From assembly GCA_964609825.1 (NCBI GenBank), contig CAZSSH010000003.1:62001-126000 (forward strand): 64,000 nucleotides of DNA, written 5' to 3'. Of this stretch, positions 26,357 through 34,505 are shown piece by piece (position 1 is the first letter of the stretch; every line of letters starts with the position of its first letter). Below the pieces are notes generated by a model. That model saw only the letters and a program-made list of their open reading frames with translations, had not been told where the DNA came from and made no database searches. The DNA comes from CAZSSH01 sp964609825 (GTDB lineage: Bacteria; Verrucomicrobiota; Lentisphaeria; Victivallales; Victivallaceae). The position numbers and the translations under genes were made by a program.

Positions 26357-27764
26357 CCGCCCGGTCATTTACTTTTTAACCGGAAGTCAGGATCTTTACG
26401 GCGAAGCGACCTTAAAACAAGTCGCCGCCAACTCGCAGACCTTGGTCAATGAGCTCAACGCCTCCGGCAAAATCGCCTATGAGATCGTGCTGCAGCCGAC
26501 CGTCCGCTGCCCGGAGGAGGCCGTGACCGCCGTCCGCGAAGTCGAAAACGACGACATGTGCCTCGGCGTGATCACGTGGATGCATACCTTCAGCCCCGCC
26601 AAGATGTGGATCAACGCCCTCAAAAAACTCAACAAGCCGTTGCTCCACTTTGCCACCCAGTTTAACCAGATGCTGCCGTGGTCCACGATCGACATGGATT
26701 TCATGAATCTCAATCAAGCCGCCCACGGCGACCGCGAGTTCGGCTACATCTGCACCCGTTTGGCCTTGCCGCGCAAGGTGGTTACCGGCTACCGCAACGA
26801 CCCGGAGGTACTGCGCCAGATTGACGTCTGGGCGCGGGTCGCCGCCGGTTGGCGTGAGGCGCAGACGTTAAAGGTAGCGCGCATCGGTGACAATATGCGC
26901 GAAGTAGCCGTCACCGAGGGCAACAAAGTCTCCGCCCAGATCCGGTACGGTTTTGCGGTCAATACTTACGGCGTCGGCGATGTCGTCCGCTGGATCGACG
27001 GTGTCACCGAGGCCGAAATTGATGCTTTGGTCGAGCAATATTTTGATCTTTATACCGTCAACGACCGCTCGCCCGAAGCCATCGCCTCGATCCGCGAAGC
27101 GGCCAAGCAGGAGATCGGCCTACGGCGCTTTCTCAAAAATGGCAACTTCGGCGCACTCACCACCACTTTTGAGGACCTCCACGGCCTCCGCCAACTCCCC
27201 GGGCTGGCCTGCCAGCGGCTGATGGCCGAGGGTTACGGCTTCGGCGCCGAGGGCGACTGGAAGACGGCGGCGATGCTGCGGATCATGAAAGTGATGGCCG
27301 AGGGGAAACCCGGCGGCACCTCGTTTATGGAGGATTACACCTATCATTTGGAGTCGGGCCGCGAGCGCGTCCTCGGCTCCCACATGCTCGAAGTCTGCCC
27401 GTCAATAGCGGCAGGCAAACCGTCGCTCGAAGTCCACCATCTTGGTATCGGCGGCAAAGCGGCCCCGGCGCGCTTGGTGTTTGATTCCCCGGCGGGTCCG
27501 GCGCTTAACGTTTCCTTGATCGACCTTGGTCCGGCATTTCGCTTGATCGTCAACGAAGTCGAGGCCGTCAAGCCGGATGCGCCGCTCCCTAAGCTCCCGG
27601 TCGCGCGCACAGTCTGGGTGCCCAAGCCCGACTTCCGTACCGGTGTCACCGAGTGGATCAAAGCGGGGGGCGCGCACCATACCGTGTATACCCAAGCCCT
27701 GACTGCCGATTATCTGGAGGATTTCGCCCTGATTTCCGGCACCGAAATTATCCAAATAAAATAA
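26343..27764 (+). CDS. araA: L-arabinose isomerase
   Basis: The protein has 473 aa. FLTGSQDLYGEATLKQVA, CLGVITWMHTFSPAKMWI, LLHFATQFNQMLPW and GEGDWKTAAMLR-type stretches (here GAEGDWKTAAMLR) are hallmarks of AraA. It converts L-arabinose to L-ribulose and is the last gene of the GH4-araB-araD-araA operon. The order B-D-A differs from the B-A-D order of enteric bacteria. No arabinose transporter is nearby. A terminator follows at 27802. Confidence 0.96.
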   Translation: MDKNNRPVIYFLTGSQDLYGEATLKQVAANSQTLVNELNASGKIAYEIVLQPTVRCPEEAVTAVREVENDDMCLGVITWMHTFSPAKMWINALKKLNKPLLHFATQFNQMLPWSTIDMDFMNLNQAAHGDREFGYICTRLALPRKVVTGYRNDPEVLRQIDVWARVAAGWREAQTLKVARIGDNMREVAVTEGNKVSAQIRYGFAVNTYGVGDVVRWIDGVTEAEIDALVEQYFDLYTVNDRSPEAIASIREAAKQEIGLRRFLKNGNFGALTTTFEDLHGLRQLPGLACQRLMAEGYGFGAEGDWKTAAMLRIMKVMAEGKPGGTSFMEDYTYHLESGRERVLGSHMLEVCPSIAAGKPSLEVHHLGIGGKAAPARLVFDSPAGPALNVSLIDLGPAFRLIVNEVEAVKPDAPLPKLPVARTVWVPKPDFRTGVTEWIKAGGAHHTVYTQALTADYLEDFALISGTEIIQIK

Positions 27765-27773
27765 AAAAGCGAT

Positions 27774-27801
27774 TTGCAAAAATCACAGCTTGCGATATAA
27801 T
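27774..27801 (+). promoter_or_regulatory. Promoter of the sensory hydrogenase operon, overlapping the araA terminator
   Basis: TTGCAA (27774-27779), 16 nt and TATAAT (27796-27801). The expected start point near 27808 falls in the left arm of the araA terminator hairpin. A strong ribosome site GGAGGAG lies before the ATG at 27849. Confidence 0.55.
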
Positions 27802-27836
27802 AAGAGAGAGGTCTTGCGCCTCTCTTTTATTTTTTT
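27802..27836 (+). terminator. Rho-independent terminator of the arabinose operon
   Basis: AAGAGAGAGG (27802-27811) pairs with CCTCTCTTTT (27819-27828) through ten pairs, one of them G-U, with a 7-nt loop, followed by ATTTTTTT. It lies 38 nt after araA. Confidence 0.8.
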
Positions 27837-27848
27837 GCGGAGGAGCCG

Positions 27849-29567
27849 ATGAATTATTCCTATCCCGTGTACACCATTGACGCCGAGTGTCAAGACTGCT
27901 ACAAGTGCGTGCGCAACTGTCCGGTCAAGGCGATTCAGGTGCAGAGCGGCCACGCCAAGGTGATTTCCGAGCGCTGCATCGCCTGCGGCAAATGCGTCGA
28001 AGTCTGCCCGGCCAAGGCCAAACAGTTTCGCAACGACACCGCCAAAGTCAAAAACCTGCTCAAAAAACCGGTCAAAGTCTACGCCTCATTGGCCCCCTCG
28101 TGGATCAGCGAATTCAACCAATTAACAAAACCGCAAATGATCCATGCCCTCAAGGCACTCGGTTTTGCCGGAGTAAGTGAAACCGCCATCGGCGCCCAGA
28201 TTGTGTCGCAAAACGTCGCCAAGGATCTCGACAGCGATCACGGCAAGGGCAAACTACTCATCTCCTCGGCCTGCCCGGCGACGGTAGATTTTATCCGCAA
28301 ATATCACCCCGAGCTCACCGAAAACATCACGCAGGTTTCCTCGCCATTGTTGGCCCACTGCCGTTTTTTGCGCGATACCTTTGGGGAAGACATCGGCGTC
28401 GTGTTTATCGGACCATGCATTGCCAAAAAAAATGAGGCCGACCGCCACCCCGAGCTCTTGGATTATGCGTTAACCTACCCCGAAATCAAGCAAATGTGGC
28501 GCGAAGCGGATATCAACCCGGCCGAATTTGTCCCCGACGATAACGACGTCTTTGTCCCCGTCGCGGCCGAAGAAGGGGCGCGCTACCCGATCGAGGGGGG
28601 GATGAATGACACCTTAAAATTTCAGACCAACCCCAAGGTGCACTACGCGGCCTTGTCGGGGATCAAAAACATCCGTACCGCGATCAAGGATCTGCCCAAG
28701 GATTTGGGCGGCGAAACCGTTTTTCTGGAAACTCTGGCCTGCCCCGGGGGGTGTGTCCACGGGCCCTGTACCGAGCACAATTCACCCGGGATATTGGAGT
28801 GGCTGCGGGTGATCAAAAACTCCAATTTTCCCAAATCACCCAAGCATCGAAAAACCCACGAGATTGCGCTTGACTACCCGCGTGACGACGTCAAAAAAAG
28901 TGAGCACACCGCCGAGGAGCTGACCCAAGCCCTGCAGAGCATCGGCAAATATACCGCCGAGGACGAGCTCAATTGCTCCAGCTGCGGCTATGACAGCTGC
29001 CGCAACTTTGCCGCCGCCCTTTTGGACGGCCGCGCCGAACCCTCGATGTGCGTTTCGTTTCTCAAAAAACAGGCGCAAAAAAAGGCAAATGCGCTGCTGC
29101 GCAGCATCTCCTCCGGGGTGGTAATTTGCGATAAAAATTTGCAGATCGTCGAGAGCAACCGCAACTTTGCCGAACTTTTCGGCGAAGATACCTTGATGGC
29201 CTATGACGCCTGCCCCGGCATGGCGGGCGCGGACTTGCGGCGGATTGTCCCCTTTTACAGTTTGTTTGAGTCGGCGCTCGCCACCGGCAAAGAAGTCCGG
29301 CGCGACTCCCTCAAGCACAAAAACCGGCTCTTTTATGTCAACGTTTTCACCATTGAGCCCCATGAAACCGTCGGCGCGGTAATCATCGACGTCACCAAAA
29401 GCGAAATGCGCCGCGAGCAAATTGCCGGACGCGCGCGGCAGGTGATCGACAACAATCTCTCCGCCGTCCAGGAAATCGCCGCCCGACTCGGCGAGCAAAT
29501 GGCCGACACCGAGCTCTTGCTCCGCTCCATCGCCGACGATTACGCCAAAAACAACTCCGGGGAGTAA
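27849..29567 (+). CDS. Sensory [FeFe]-hydrogenase (HydS/group C type) with PAS domain
   Basis: The protein has 572 aa. Two [4Fe-4S] sites are at C14/C17/C20/C24 and C43/C46/C49/C53. The H-cluster domain follows, with ligands C142 (SSACPATV), C190 (GPCIAKK), C298 and C302 (LACPGGCVHG). A CX2CX4CX16C cluster domain (C376, C379, C384, C401) and a PAS domain (about 415-525) complete the protein. In catalytic hydrogenases the residue before C142 is the proton-transfer Cys; here it is Ala141, as known for sensory HydS. It is followed after 2 nt by a SpoIIE-type phosphatase, the usual partner of group C enzymes. The likely role is sensing hydrogen or redox state. Confidence 0.9.
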   Translation: MNYSYPVYTIDAECQDCYKCVRNCPVKAIQVQSGHAKVISERCIACGKCVEVCPAKAKQFRNDTAKVKNLLKKPVKVYASLAPSWISEFNQLTKPQMIHALKALGFAGVSETAIGAQIVSQNVAKDLDSDHGKGKLLISSACPATVDFIRKYHPELTENITQVSSPLLAHCRFLRDTFGEDIGVVFIGPCIAKKNEADRHPELLDYALTYPEIKQMWREADINPAEFVPDDNDVFVPVAAEEGARYPIEGGMNDTLKFQTNPKVHYAALSGIKNIRTAIKDLPKDLGGETVFLETLACPGGCVHGPCTEHNSPGILEWLRVIKNSNFPKSPKHRKTHEIALDYPRDDVKKSEHTAEELTQALQSIGKYTAEDELNCSSCGYDSCRNFAAALLDGRAEPSMCVSFLKKQAQKKANALLRSISSGVVICDKNLQIVESNRNFAELFGEDTLMAYDACPGMAGADLRRIVPFYSLFESALATGKEVRRDSLKHKNRLFYVNVFTIEPHETVGAVIIDVTKSEMRREQIAGRARQVIDNNLSAVQEIAARLGEQMADTELLLRSIADDYAKNNSGE

Positions 29568-29569
29568 AC

Positions 29570-30742
29570 ATGGCCCCCGACAAATTATTCATCGATGTCG
29601 GCTGTCAGCAGACCAGCCACTTTGACGAGCGCATCTGCGGCGACGTGATTAAAATCAAAAAGATCGCCGACGAGGACCGTTTGTTGGCCGTCTTGGCCGA
29701 CGGCATGGGCCACGGCGTCAAGGCCAACATTTTGGCGACGATGACCGCAACCATGGCGCTAAGGTTTGTAGCGCAGGACCACGAGATCGTCGACTCGGCC
29801 GAGATCATCATGGATGCCTTGCCGGTCTGCAAAGAGCGCCGGATCAGCTACTCCACCTTTACCATCATCGATGTACGCCCGGGCGGCCTGGTCAATGTGG
29901 TCGAGATGGGCAACCCGGCCATTTTACTCTTGCGTGACGGTCGCGCCGTCAAGCTTGAGGGCAAGGAATTCACCTCGCCCAAGTATCAGGACCGCACCAT
30001 GACGAGCTACGAGTTTCGCGTCACGCCGGGAAGCCGCCTCCTCTTTTGCTCCGACGGCGTCACCCAATCGGGGATGGGGAGCAGCAAATATCCCACCGGC
30101 TGGCAGTACAACAATTACACCAACTACGCGTTAAATCAGATTGAGCGCAATCATGACATCAACTCGCAGGAACTCGCCGGGCGCATCCTCCGCGAGGCAA
30201 TCGCCGCCGAGGTTAACTTAAAGCCCTTGGACGACATCAGTGTGGGGTGTCTTTATTTTCGCACCCCCAAGCGGATGATGCTCTTTACCGGCCCTCCGTT
30301 TGACGAGCACCGCGACAAGGAGTACGCCGAAATTTTCCGCAAATTTGACGGAGTAAAGGCCGTCTGCGGCGGTACCACGGCGGAAATCATCGCCCGCGAG
30401 CTCAATTTAACCTTGGAGAACAATGAGGACGGTGCAAGCGATCTCCCGCCCACCTCCGAATTGGAGGGGGCCGCTTTGGTCACCGAGGGTATTTTGACGC
30501 TCAACCGCACCACGGTTTATTTGGAACAAAGCGCGATCAACAAATACGACCCGGCGGGGAAACTGATGGCACTCTTGCGCCAGCACGACATCATCGAGTT
30601 TGTGGTCGGGACGCGCATCAACGACGCCTATCAGGCCCCCAGCCTCCCGGTTGAGCTCGAGCTCCGGCGCAACATCATTCAGCGCCTCGCCGAGGTCCTG
30701 ACCAAAAAGTATATGAAAGAAGTCTGCGTTAAATACATCTAG
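29570..30742 (+). CDS. SpoIIE-family (PP2C-type) serine phosphatase
   Basis: The protein has 390 aa. The PP2C-like fold is shown by LADGMGHG (metal Asp near 44), EMGNPA, LLFCSDGVTQSG and a late DDIS metal site. The last 140 residues form an extra alpha/beta region of unknown role. The gene lies 2 nt after the sensory hydrogenase and is surely cotranscribed, so the phosphatase is the likely output of hydrogen sensing. No anti-sigma antagonist gene is next to it; the target is unknown. Confidence 0.88.
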   Translation: MAPDKLFIDVGCQQTSHFDERICGDVIKIKKIADEDRLLAVLADGMGHGVKANILATMTATMALRFVAQDHEIVDSAEIIMDALPVCKERRISYSTFTIIDVRPGGLVNVVEMGNPAILLLRDGRAVKLEGKEFTSPKYQDRTMTSYEFRVTPGSRLLFCSDGVTQSGMGSSKYPTGWQYNNYTNYALNQIERNHDINSQELAGRILREAIAAEVNLKPLDDISVGCLYFRTPKRMMLFTGPPFDEHRDKEYAEIFRKFDGVKAVCGGTTAEIIARELNLTLENNEDGASDLPPTSELEGAALVTEGILTLNRTTVYLEQSAINKYDPAGKLMALLRQHDIIEFVVGTRINDAYQAPSLPVELELRRNIIQRLAEVLTKKYMKEVCVKYI

Positions 30743-30791
30743 CTCTCCGGAATTATCCAAACAACATAACTGTGGATATTTAAGCTATTTT

Positions 30792-30813
30792 TTGTTACAA
30801 ATCAATGTAACAA
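30792..30813. promoter_or_regulatory. Perfect palindrome, likely LacI-type operator
   Basis: TTGTTACA (30792-30799) and TGTAACAA (30806-30813) form a perfect inverted repeat with a 6-nt spacer. A half site, TTGTAAC (30840-30846), overlaps the -35 box of the lacI-type gene, so autoregulation is likely. Confidence 0.6.
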
Positions 30814-30839
30814 AACCACGGCAATGATTCGACATTTCC

Positions 30840-30868
30840 TTGTAACCAATATCAATCTTTGCTATAAT
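30840..30868 (+). promoter_or_regulatory. Promoter of the LacI-family regulator operon
   Basis: TTGTAA (30840-30845), 17 nt and TATAAT (30863-30868). The leader is about 14 nt with AGGAAA as ribosome site before the ATG at 30889. Confidence 0.7.
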
Positions 30869-30888
30869 AATAGACAGGAAACAACCAA

Positions 30889-31863
30889 ATGAAAAAAGTC
30901 ACCGTGCGCGACATCGCCAAACATGCCAACGTCAGCATTGCCACCGTCTCGCGGATTTTATCCGGGCGCGGCGGCCACCGCTTCGCCACCGTCCGTCAGG
31001 TCGAGGAGACGATGCGGCAACTGGGGATGAAGACCAATTTGTTTTGCCCCGGCACCCAAACGGTCGGGATCATCAACCATGCCGCGCATTATTTTTTTGA
31101 CTCGGGGTATTCGGCAGCGGTGTTTTCGCAATTGCAGCGCGAGCTGTCGTTGCACGGCGTACTCTCGCTGCTGATTTCGGTGATTCCGTCGCGGTTGACG
31201 CTGCAATACCTGAAACGGATGATGGAGGAGCACGACTTGGCCGGATTGGTCATTTTTGAATACGCGGGAATGTCACAGCTGTCGGCGGAGATCGACCAGC
31301 TCGCGATCCCGGCGGTGTTTATCGGCAACCTTGACAAAGTCGCCGTCAAGCATCAGATCTGCTGCGACAATCTCAATGCCGGAGCGCTGGCCGCGCAAGT
31401 CTTGCTGGAGCGGGAGCCCGGTTTGCAAAAAGCGGCCATCCTCTCCGTGCGCCACCCGGATGAGTGCCAGTTACAGCGGCAGGACGGCTTTGCCCGTGCA
31501 TGGCTTGCGGCTGAAAGACGCCGGATTTTATACACCTTTGAGTGCGAATTGGATCAAGCGGCCGGGAACAACATTATTGAAACCTTGCGCGCCAATTACC
31601 CGGAGGCGGTGTTCTTTACCTGCAGCAAGCTTGCCGAACGGATGTTTGCCGCTTTAAAGCGCAACCACTTGCCGCTCAAGTACCTCAAAATGAGCGTGAT
31701 TGAGGATGACGGCGAGTTATCCGCTTACAGCGACCAGCTGGCCATCGTCCGCCAGCCCTGCCGCGCCATGGGCAAAGCCGCCGCGACGCGTTTGCTCGAG
31801 CTTTTGGATAAAAAGAGCGTCGCGGGCACAATTGAGCTGAATTGCCAAATCATTACCCCATAA
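30889..31863 (+). CDS. LacI-family transcriptional regulator
   Basis: The protein has 324 aa. The HTH is VTVRDIAKHANVSIATVSRIL (about 4-24) and the hinge falls near 45-58. The periplasmic-binding-protein-like sensor follows (VGIINHAAHYFF, LAGLVIFEYAG, AILSVRHPDE). It lies 17 nt upstream of a secreted hydrolase and the second pseudopilin, which it probably controls with itself through the palindrome at 30792. Confidence 0.92.
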   Translation: MKKVTVRDIAKHANVSIATVSRILSGRGGHRFATVRQVEETMRQLGMKTNLFCPGTQTVGIINHAAHYFFDSGYSAAVFSQLQRELSLHGVLSLLISVIPSRLTLQYLKRMMEEHDLAGLVIFEYAGMSQLSAEIDQLAIPAVFIGNLDKVAVKHQICCDNLNAGALAAQVLLEREPGLQKAAILSVRHPDECQLQRQDGFARAWLAAERRRILYTFECELDQAAGNNIIETLRANYPEAVFFTCSKLAERMFAALKRNHLPLKYLKMSVIEDDGELSAYSDQLAIVRQPCRAMGKAAATRLLELLDKKSVAGTIELNCQIITP

Positions 31864-31880
31864 CCATAAAGGAACGATCG

Positions 31881-32879
31881 ATGAAATTTTTGCCGATGCT
31901 TTTACTGGCGGCTGCCCTCACCGCCGTTGCCGCCGAGCCGCTGCCGCCGCGCCCGGCCGGAGTTTACATTTTAGTGCGCAACAGTATGATGAGTAAACTC
32001 GATCAAGTGCTCGCCATGCCCGAGGCCGACGGCGTCACCTACTATACCGGCGTCAAAAGCATCCACACGGCCCCCAACGCCTACCGGTTTGACGATATCC
32101 GAAAAGTCTTGGACGCCGCCCAAAAGAGCGGCAAAAAGGTGACGCTCGGCATCCTCCCCGGCCGCTGGGTGCCGGAGTGGTATTATGAATCGGGCGTGCA
32201 AAAATTCAACTGGGTTTACGACTCCAAGCTCGTGGACCCGCAGCGCACCGCCACCGTTTCGCCGGTGCCGTGGGATCCCAAATTGCTTGAGCTGTTGAGC
32301 GAATTGATGACGGCGGCGGGCAAAGAATTCGGCGACCACCCTGCCCTTCTAAGCGTGCAAGTTGTCGGCCCCTCGCTGGCCAACGGCTTGGAGGCCAATT
32401 TTATCGCCACCCCCGAAGCCGCCGCTGCGGCCGGATACGACCGGAAGAAATACATCCAAGCCTGGCAGACCATGTTTGACGTGACGGCGGCGGCGTTTCC
32501 CAAGCAGTATCTCGCGTGGGGGATTCATGATGCCTTTATCAACGGCCGTGACCCCGTCCCCGGGCGCACCATCCGCGACTGGGCGTTTGCCAAATATGGC
32601 GCAAGATTGCATCTGTTGGCCTGCTACCTGACCCATCAAGACTGGTTTGCCCCCGGCAATCAGGCCTATGACATCTGGTTTGAGCGCAACCGTGAAATCC
32701 CCGCCGGGCTGCAATTGATGGAGATTTACGCCCAAAAGAAATACCCGCCCGAGCTCTTAAAAACCGCGCTTGACAAAGGCCGCGCCGGACGCATGGATTA
32801 TGTCGAGATTTTTGCCGAAGACGCCGTCGTCCCCCAATATTATACTGTCATCCAACAATTTGCCAAGGAGCAAAAATAA
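31881..32879 (+). CDS. Secreted TIM-barrel protein, putative glycoside hydrolase
   Basis: The protein has 332 aa from the ATG at 31881, preceded by AAAGGA. A Sec signal peptide (MKFLPMLLLAAALTAVAAEP) is followed by a (beta/alpha)8-like sequence: GVYILVRNSMM, VTYYTGVKSI, KVTLGILPGRWVPEWYYE, WDPKLLELLSELM and AWGIHDAFING. The layout recalls GH42/GH5-type barrels, but no catalytic Glu pair can be named with confidence. Its last base overlaps the start of the pseudopilin (TAATG). It belongs to the LacI-controlled operon. Confidence 0.65.
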   Translation: MKFLPMLLLAAALTAVAAEPLPPRPAGVYILVRNSMMSKLDQVLAMPEADGVTYYTGVKSIHTAPNAYRFDDIRKVLDAAQKSGKKVTLGILPGRWVPEWYYESGVQKFNWVYDSKLVDPQRTATVSPVPWDPKLLELLSELMTAAGKEFGDHPALLSVQVVGPSLANGLEANFIATPEAAAAAGYDRKKYIQAWQTMFDVTAAAFPKQYLAWGIHDAFINGRDPVPGRTIRDWAFAKYGARLHLLACYLTHQDWFAPGNQAYDIWFERNREIPAGLQLMEIYAQKKYPPELLKTALDKGRAGRMDYVEIFAEDAVVPQYYTVIQQFAKEQK

Positions 32880-33574
32880 TGAAAAATAAGCGATATTTTA
32901 CCTTGATCGAGCTATTGGTGGTGATTGCGATCATCGCTATTTTGGCCTCGATGCTGCTGCCCGCCTTGAATCAGGCGCGCGAAAAAGCGACCGCCGTCCG
33001 CTGCTCCGGCAACCTCAAGCAATTGGGGACGGCACAGGCGTTGTACGCCGCCGACTACGGCGACCACTTTATCCCGCTGCACTACAGCGATACCACCGGG
33101 GCCGAGTACCGCTGGTACAGCACTGTGATGCCCTACATCGCCAAACGCGGCACGGTTTACGAGCAGGAGGCGGCGGCCAAAGCGGCCAAGACCGTGCTCA
33201 CTTGCGAGAGCCAAAAAAAGGCCTATCCCAACAGCGCCATCATGCGCACCTATGCGATGAACAATTACCTCGGCAATCTCGCCAAGCCAAACGGCCCCAA
33301 CTCAATACGCAAGATCAATCAGGCCCGCAATCCGTCACGGACTCTTCTCTTTACCGAGGGGGGATTATTGGCCGCCTACAACTCGTTTCAGTACATCGCC
33401 TGCGACAAAAACAGCATCCCCGCCGACTGGCCGATGTTTATCCACCCGCAGGACAGCATCAACATCACCTTTGTCGACGGCCACGTCGGCAACAAGCGCG
33501 AGTCACAAGTCCCGGCCAAACTGGTCAGCCGCGACGATTACCTCTTTTGGATCAGCAAAGAAGCGTTTAACTAG
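32879..33574 (+). CDS. Pseudopilin-like protein (DUF1559/H-X9-DG type)
   Basis: The protein has 231 aa. A short basic leader (MKNKRY) precedes the FTLIELL helix, with Glu at +5 (E11); Tyr, not Gly, lies before the expected cut. The motifs NLKQLGTAQALYAADYG, TYAMNNYLG and FVDGHVGNK follow, and the C-terminus reads YLFWISKE. The start overlaps the stop of the hydrolase gene by one base. It ends the LacI-hydrolase-pseudopilin operon; a terminator-like hairpin is at 33631. Confidence 0.87.
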   Translation: MKNKRYFTLIELLVVIAIIAILASMLLPALNQAREKATAVRCSGNLKQLGTAQALYAADYGDHFIPLHYSDTTGAEYRWYSTVMPYIAKRGTVYEQEAAAKAAKTVLTCESQKKAYPNSAIMRTYAMNNYLGNLAKPNGPNSIRKINQARNPSRTLLFTEGGLLAAYNSFQYIACDKNSIPADWPMFIHPQDSINITFVDGHVGNKRESQVPAKLVSRDDYLFWISKEAFN

Positions 33575-33630
33575 CCCCAAAAATCATGTCTCCGCGAAAA
33601 AAATTGTAAATAAACGGCTGGGGGCAATGA

Positions 33631-33662
33631 TGCATTTGCACACCCCGAAATGCAACTTTTTT
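33631..33662 (+). terminator. Terminator after the LacI-hydrolase-pseudopilin operon
   Basis: TGCATTT (33631-33637) pairs with AAATGCA (33648-33654), loop 10 nt, followed by ACTTTTTT. Confidence 0.6.
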
Positions 33663-33747
33663 CAATAATTTATTTTATCACATTTGATTTTGCCGTTTGG
33701 GAGATTACATTGAAAGCAAAGATGTTTTAACTGCACGGGATTTGTCA

Positions 33748-34296
33748 ATGCGTAAATTTTTCACCGGCTGCTTGTTGCTGCTGACGGCATTTGCCCTTCA
33801 GGCGGGATCGCCGCTGGTATTTCGCATTGTCGCGCCCAACAGTCAGCTCGAGTGTGACAAACTGCAAAAATTTTTGGAGTCGGGAAAGACGGTTCAGGAT
33901 TACACGCCGCCGTCGGAAACCGAGTTTATCCGCATCGGCAAAGGATATGTATTGGTCGGCAAACGGCAGATCACCGTCGCCAAAATTATGGATGTGATCC
34001 CCCGCGAGCGCACCGAGCACGATGTCGTCACCGACAAAAGCGGCAACGAAAAGGTCAAGGACCAGCGGATTGTGCGCTCGGTCGGAGTCGAGCTTTACCC
34101 CAAGGACGGCCAAAAATTCAAGGATTTCACCGCCGAGCACATCGGTTACCAGCTATTGATCATCATGGACGGGCAAATCCTCTGCGCGCCCACGATCAAT
34201 CAGAAATTTTCCCGCGAACTCAGCATCACTGTCAACTCCGAAGCCAAATATCAAAAACTCTTAACTTCACTCAAAGCCATCAAGGTCAATAAATGA
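33748..34296 (+). CDS. Exported protein with SecD P1-like domain
   Basis: The protein has 182 aa from the ATG at 33748. A Sec signal peptide (MRKFFTGCLLLLTAFALQAG) is followed by a mixed alpha/beta domain. The stretch VELYPKDGQKFKDFTAEHIG, then LLIIMDGQILCAPTINQKF, closely matches the first periplasmic domain of SecD (penultimate Lys/Phe-thr helix then AIVLDG...SAPVI). SecD itself is a large membrane protein with many helices; this is the soluble head alone. It overlaps the next small membrane protein gene by 4 nt. The function is unknown; it may act in export or as a small lipoprotein-like factor. Confidence 0.7.
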   Translation: MRKFFTGCLLLLTAFALQAGSPLVFRIVAPNSQLECDKLQKFLESGKTVQDYTPPSETEFIRIGKGYVLVGKRQITVAKIMDVIPRERTEHDVVTDKSGNEKVKDQRIVRSVGVELYPKDGQKFKDFTAEHIGYQLLIIMDGQILCAPTINQKFSRELSITVNSEAKYQKLLTSLKAIKVNK

Positions 34297-34502
34297 ATTT
34301 ATCCGCCAACATGGTATTGGGGGTCTTTTGCGTCATGTACAGCATCGTCGCCGCCATTGTTTATTTGGTGAAACCGCAACTTTTTACCAAACTGGAGCGC
34401 TTCCAAACGCTCTACGGCAAAGCGCCCGGCACCGCAATCCATGTACTGTTTTACTGCCTCGGCCCAATGATCCTCGGGGTGGTGCTGATCCTCTACAGCT
34501 GA
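34293..34502 (+). CDS. Small membrane protein, unknown
   Basis: The protein has 69 aa with two predicted helices (about 5-26 and 46-67) and a charged loop. It starts with ATGA overlapping the stop of the SecD-P1-like gene, so it is translated with it and may anchor it. No family is recognised. Confidence 0.65.
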   Translation: MNLSANMVLGVFCVMYSIVAAIVYLVKPQLFTKLERFQTLYGKAPGTAIHVLFYCLGPMILGVVLILYS

Positions 34503-34505
34503 GGC

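Noticed and set aside
33697..33747. Upstream start for the SecD-P1-like gene
   Set aside because: A start there would bury the clear signal peptide that begins at 33748.
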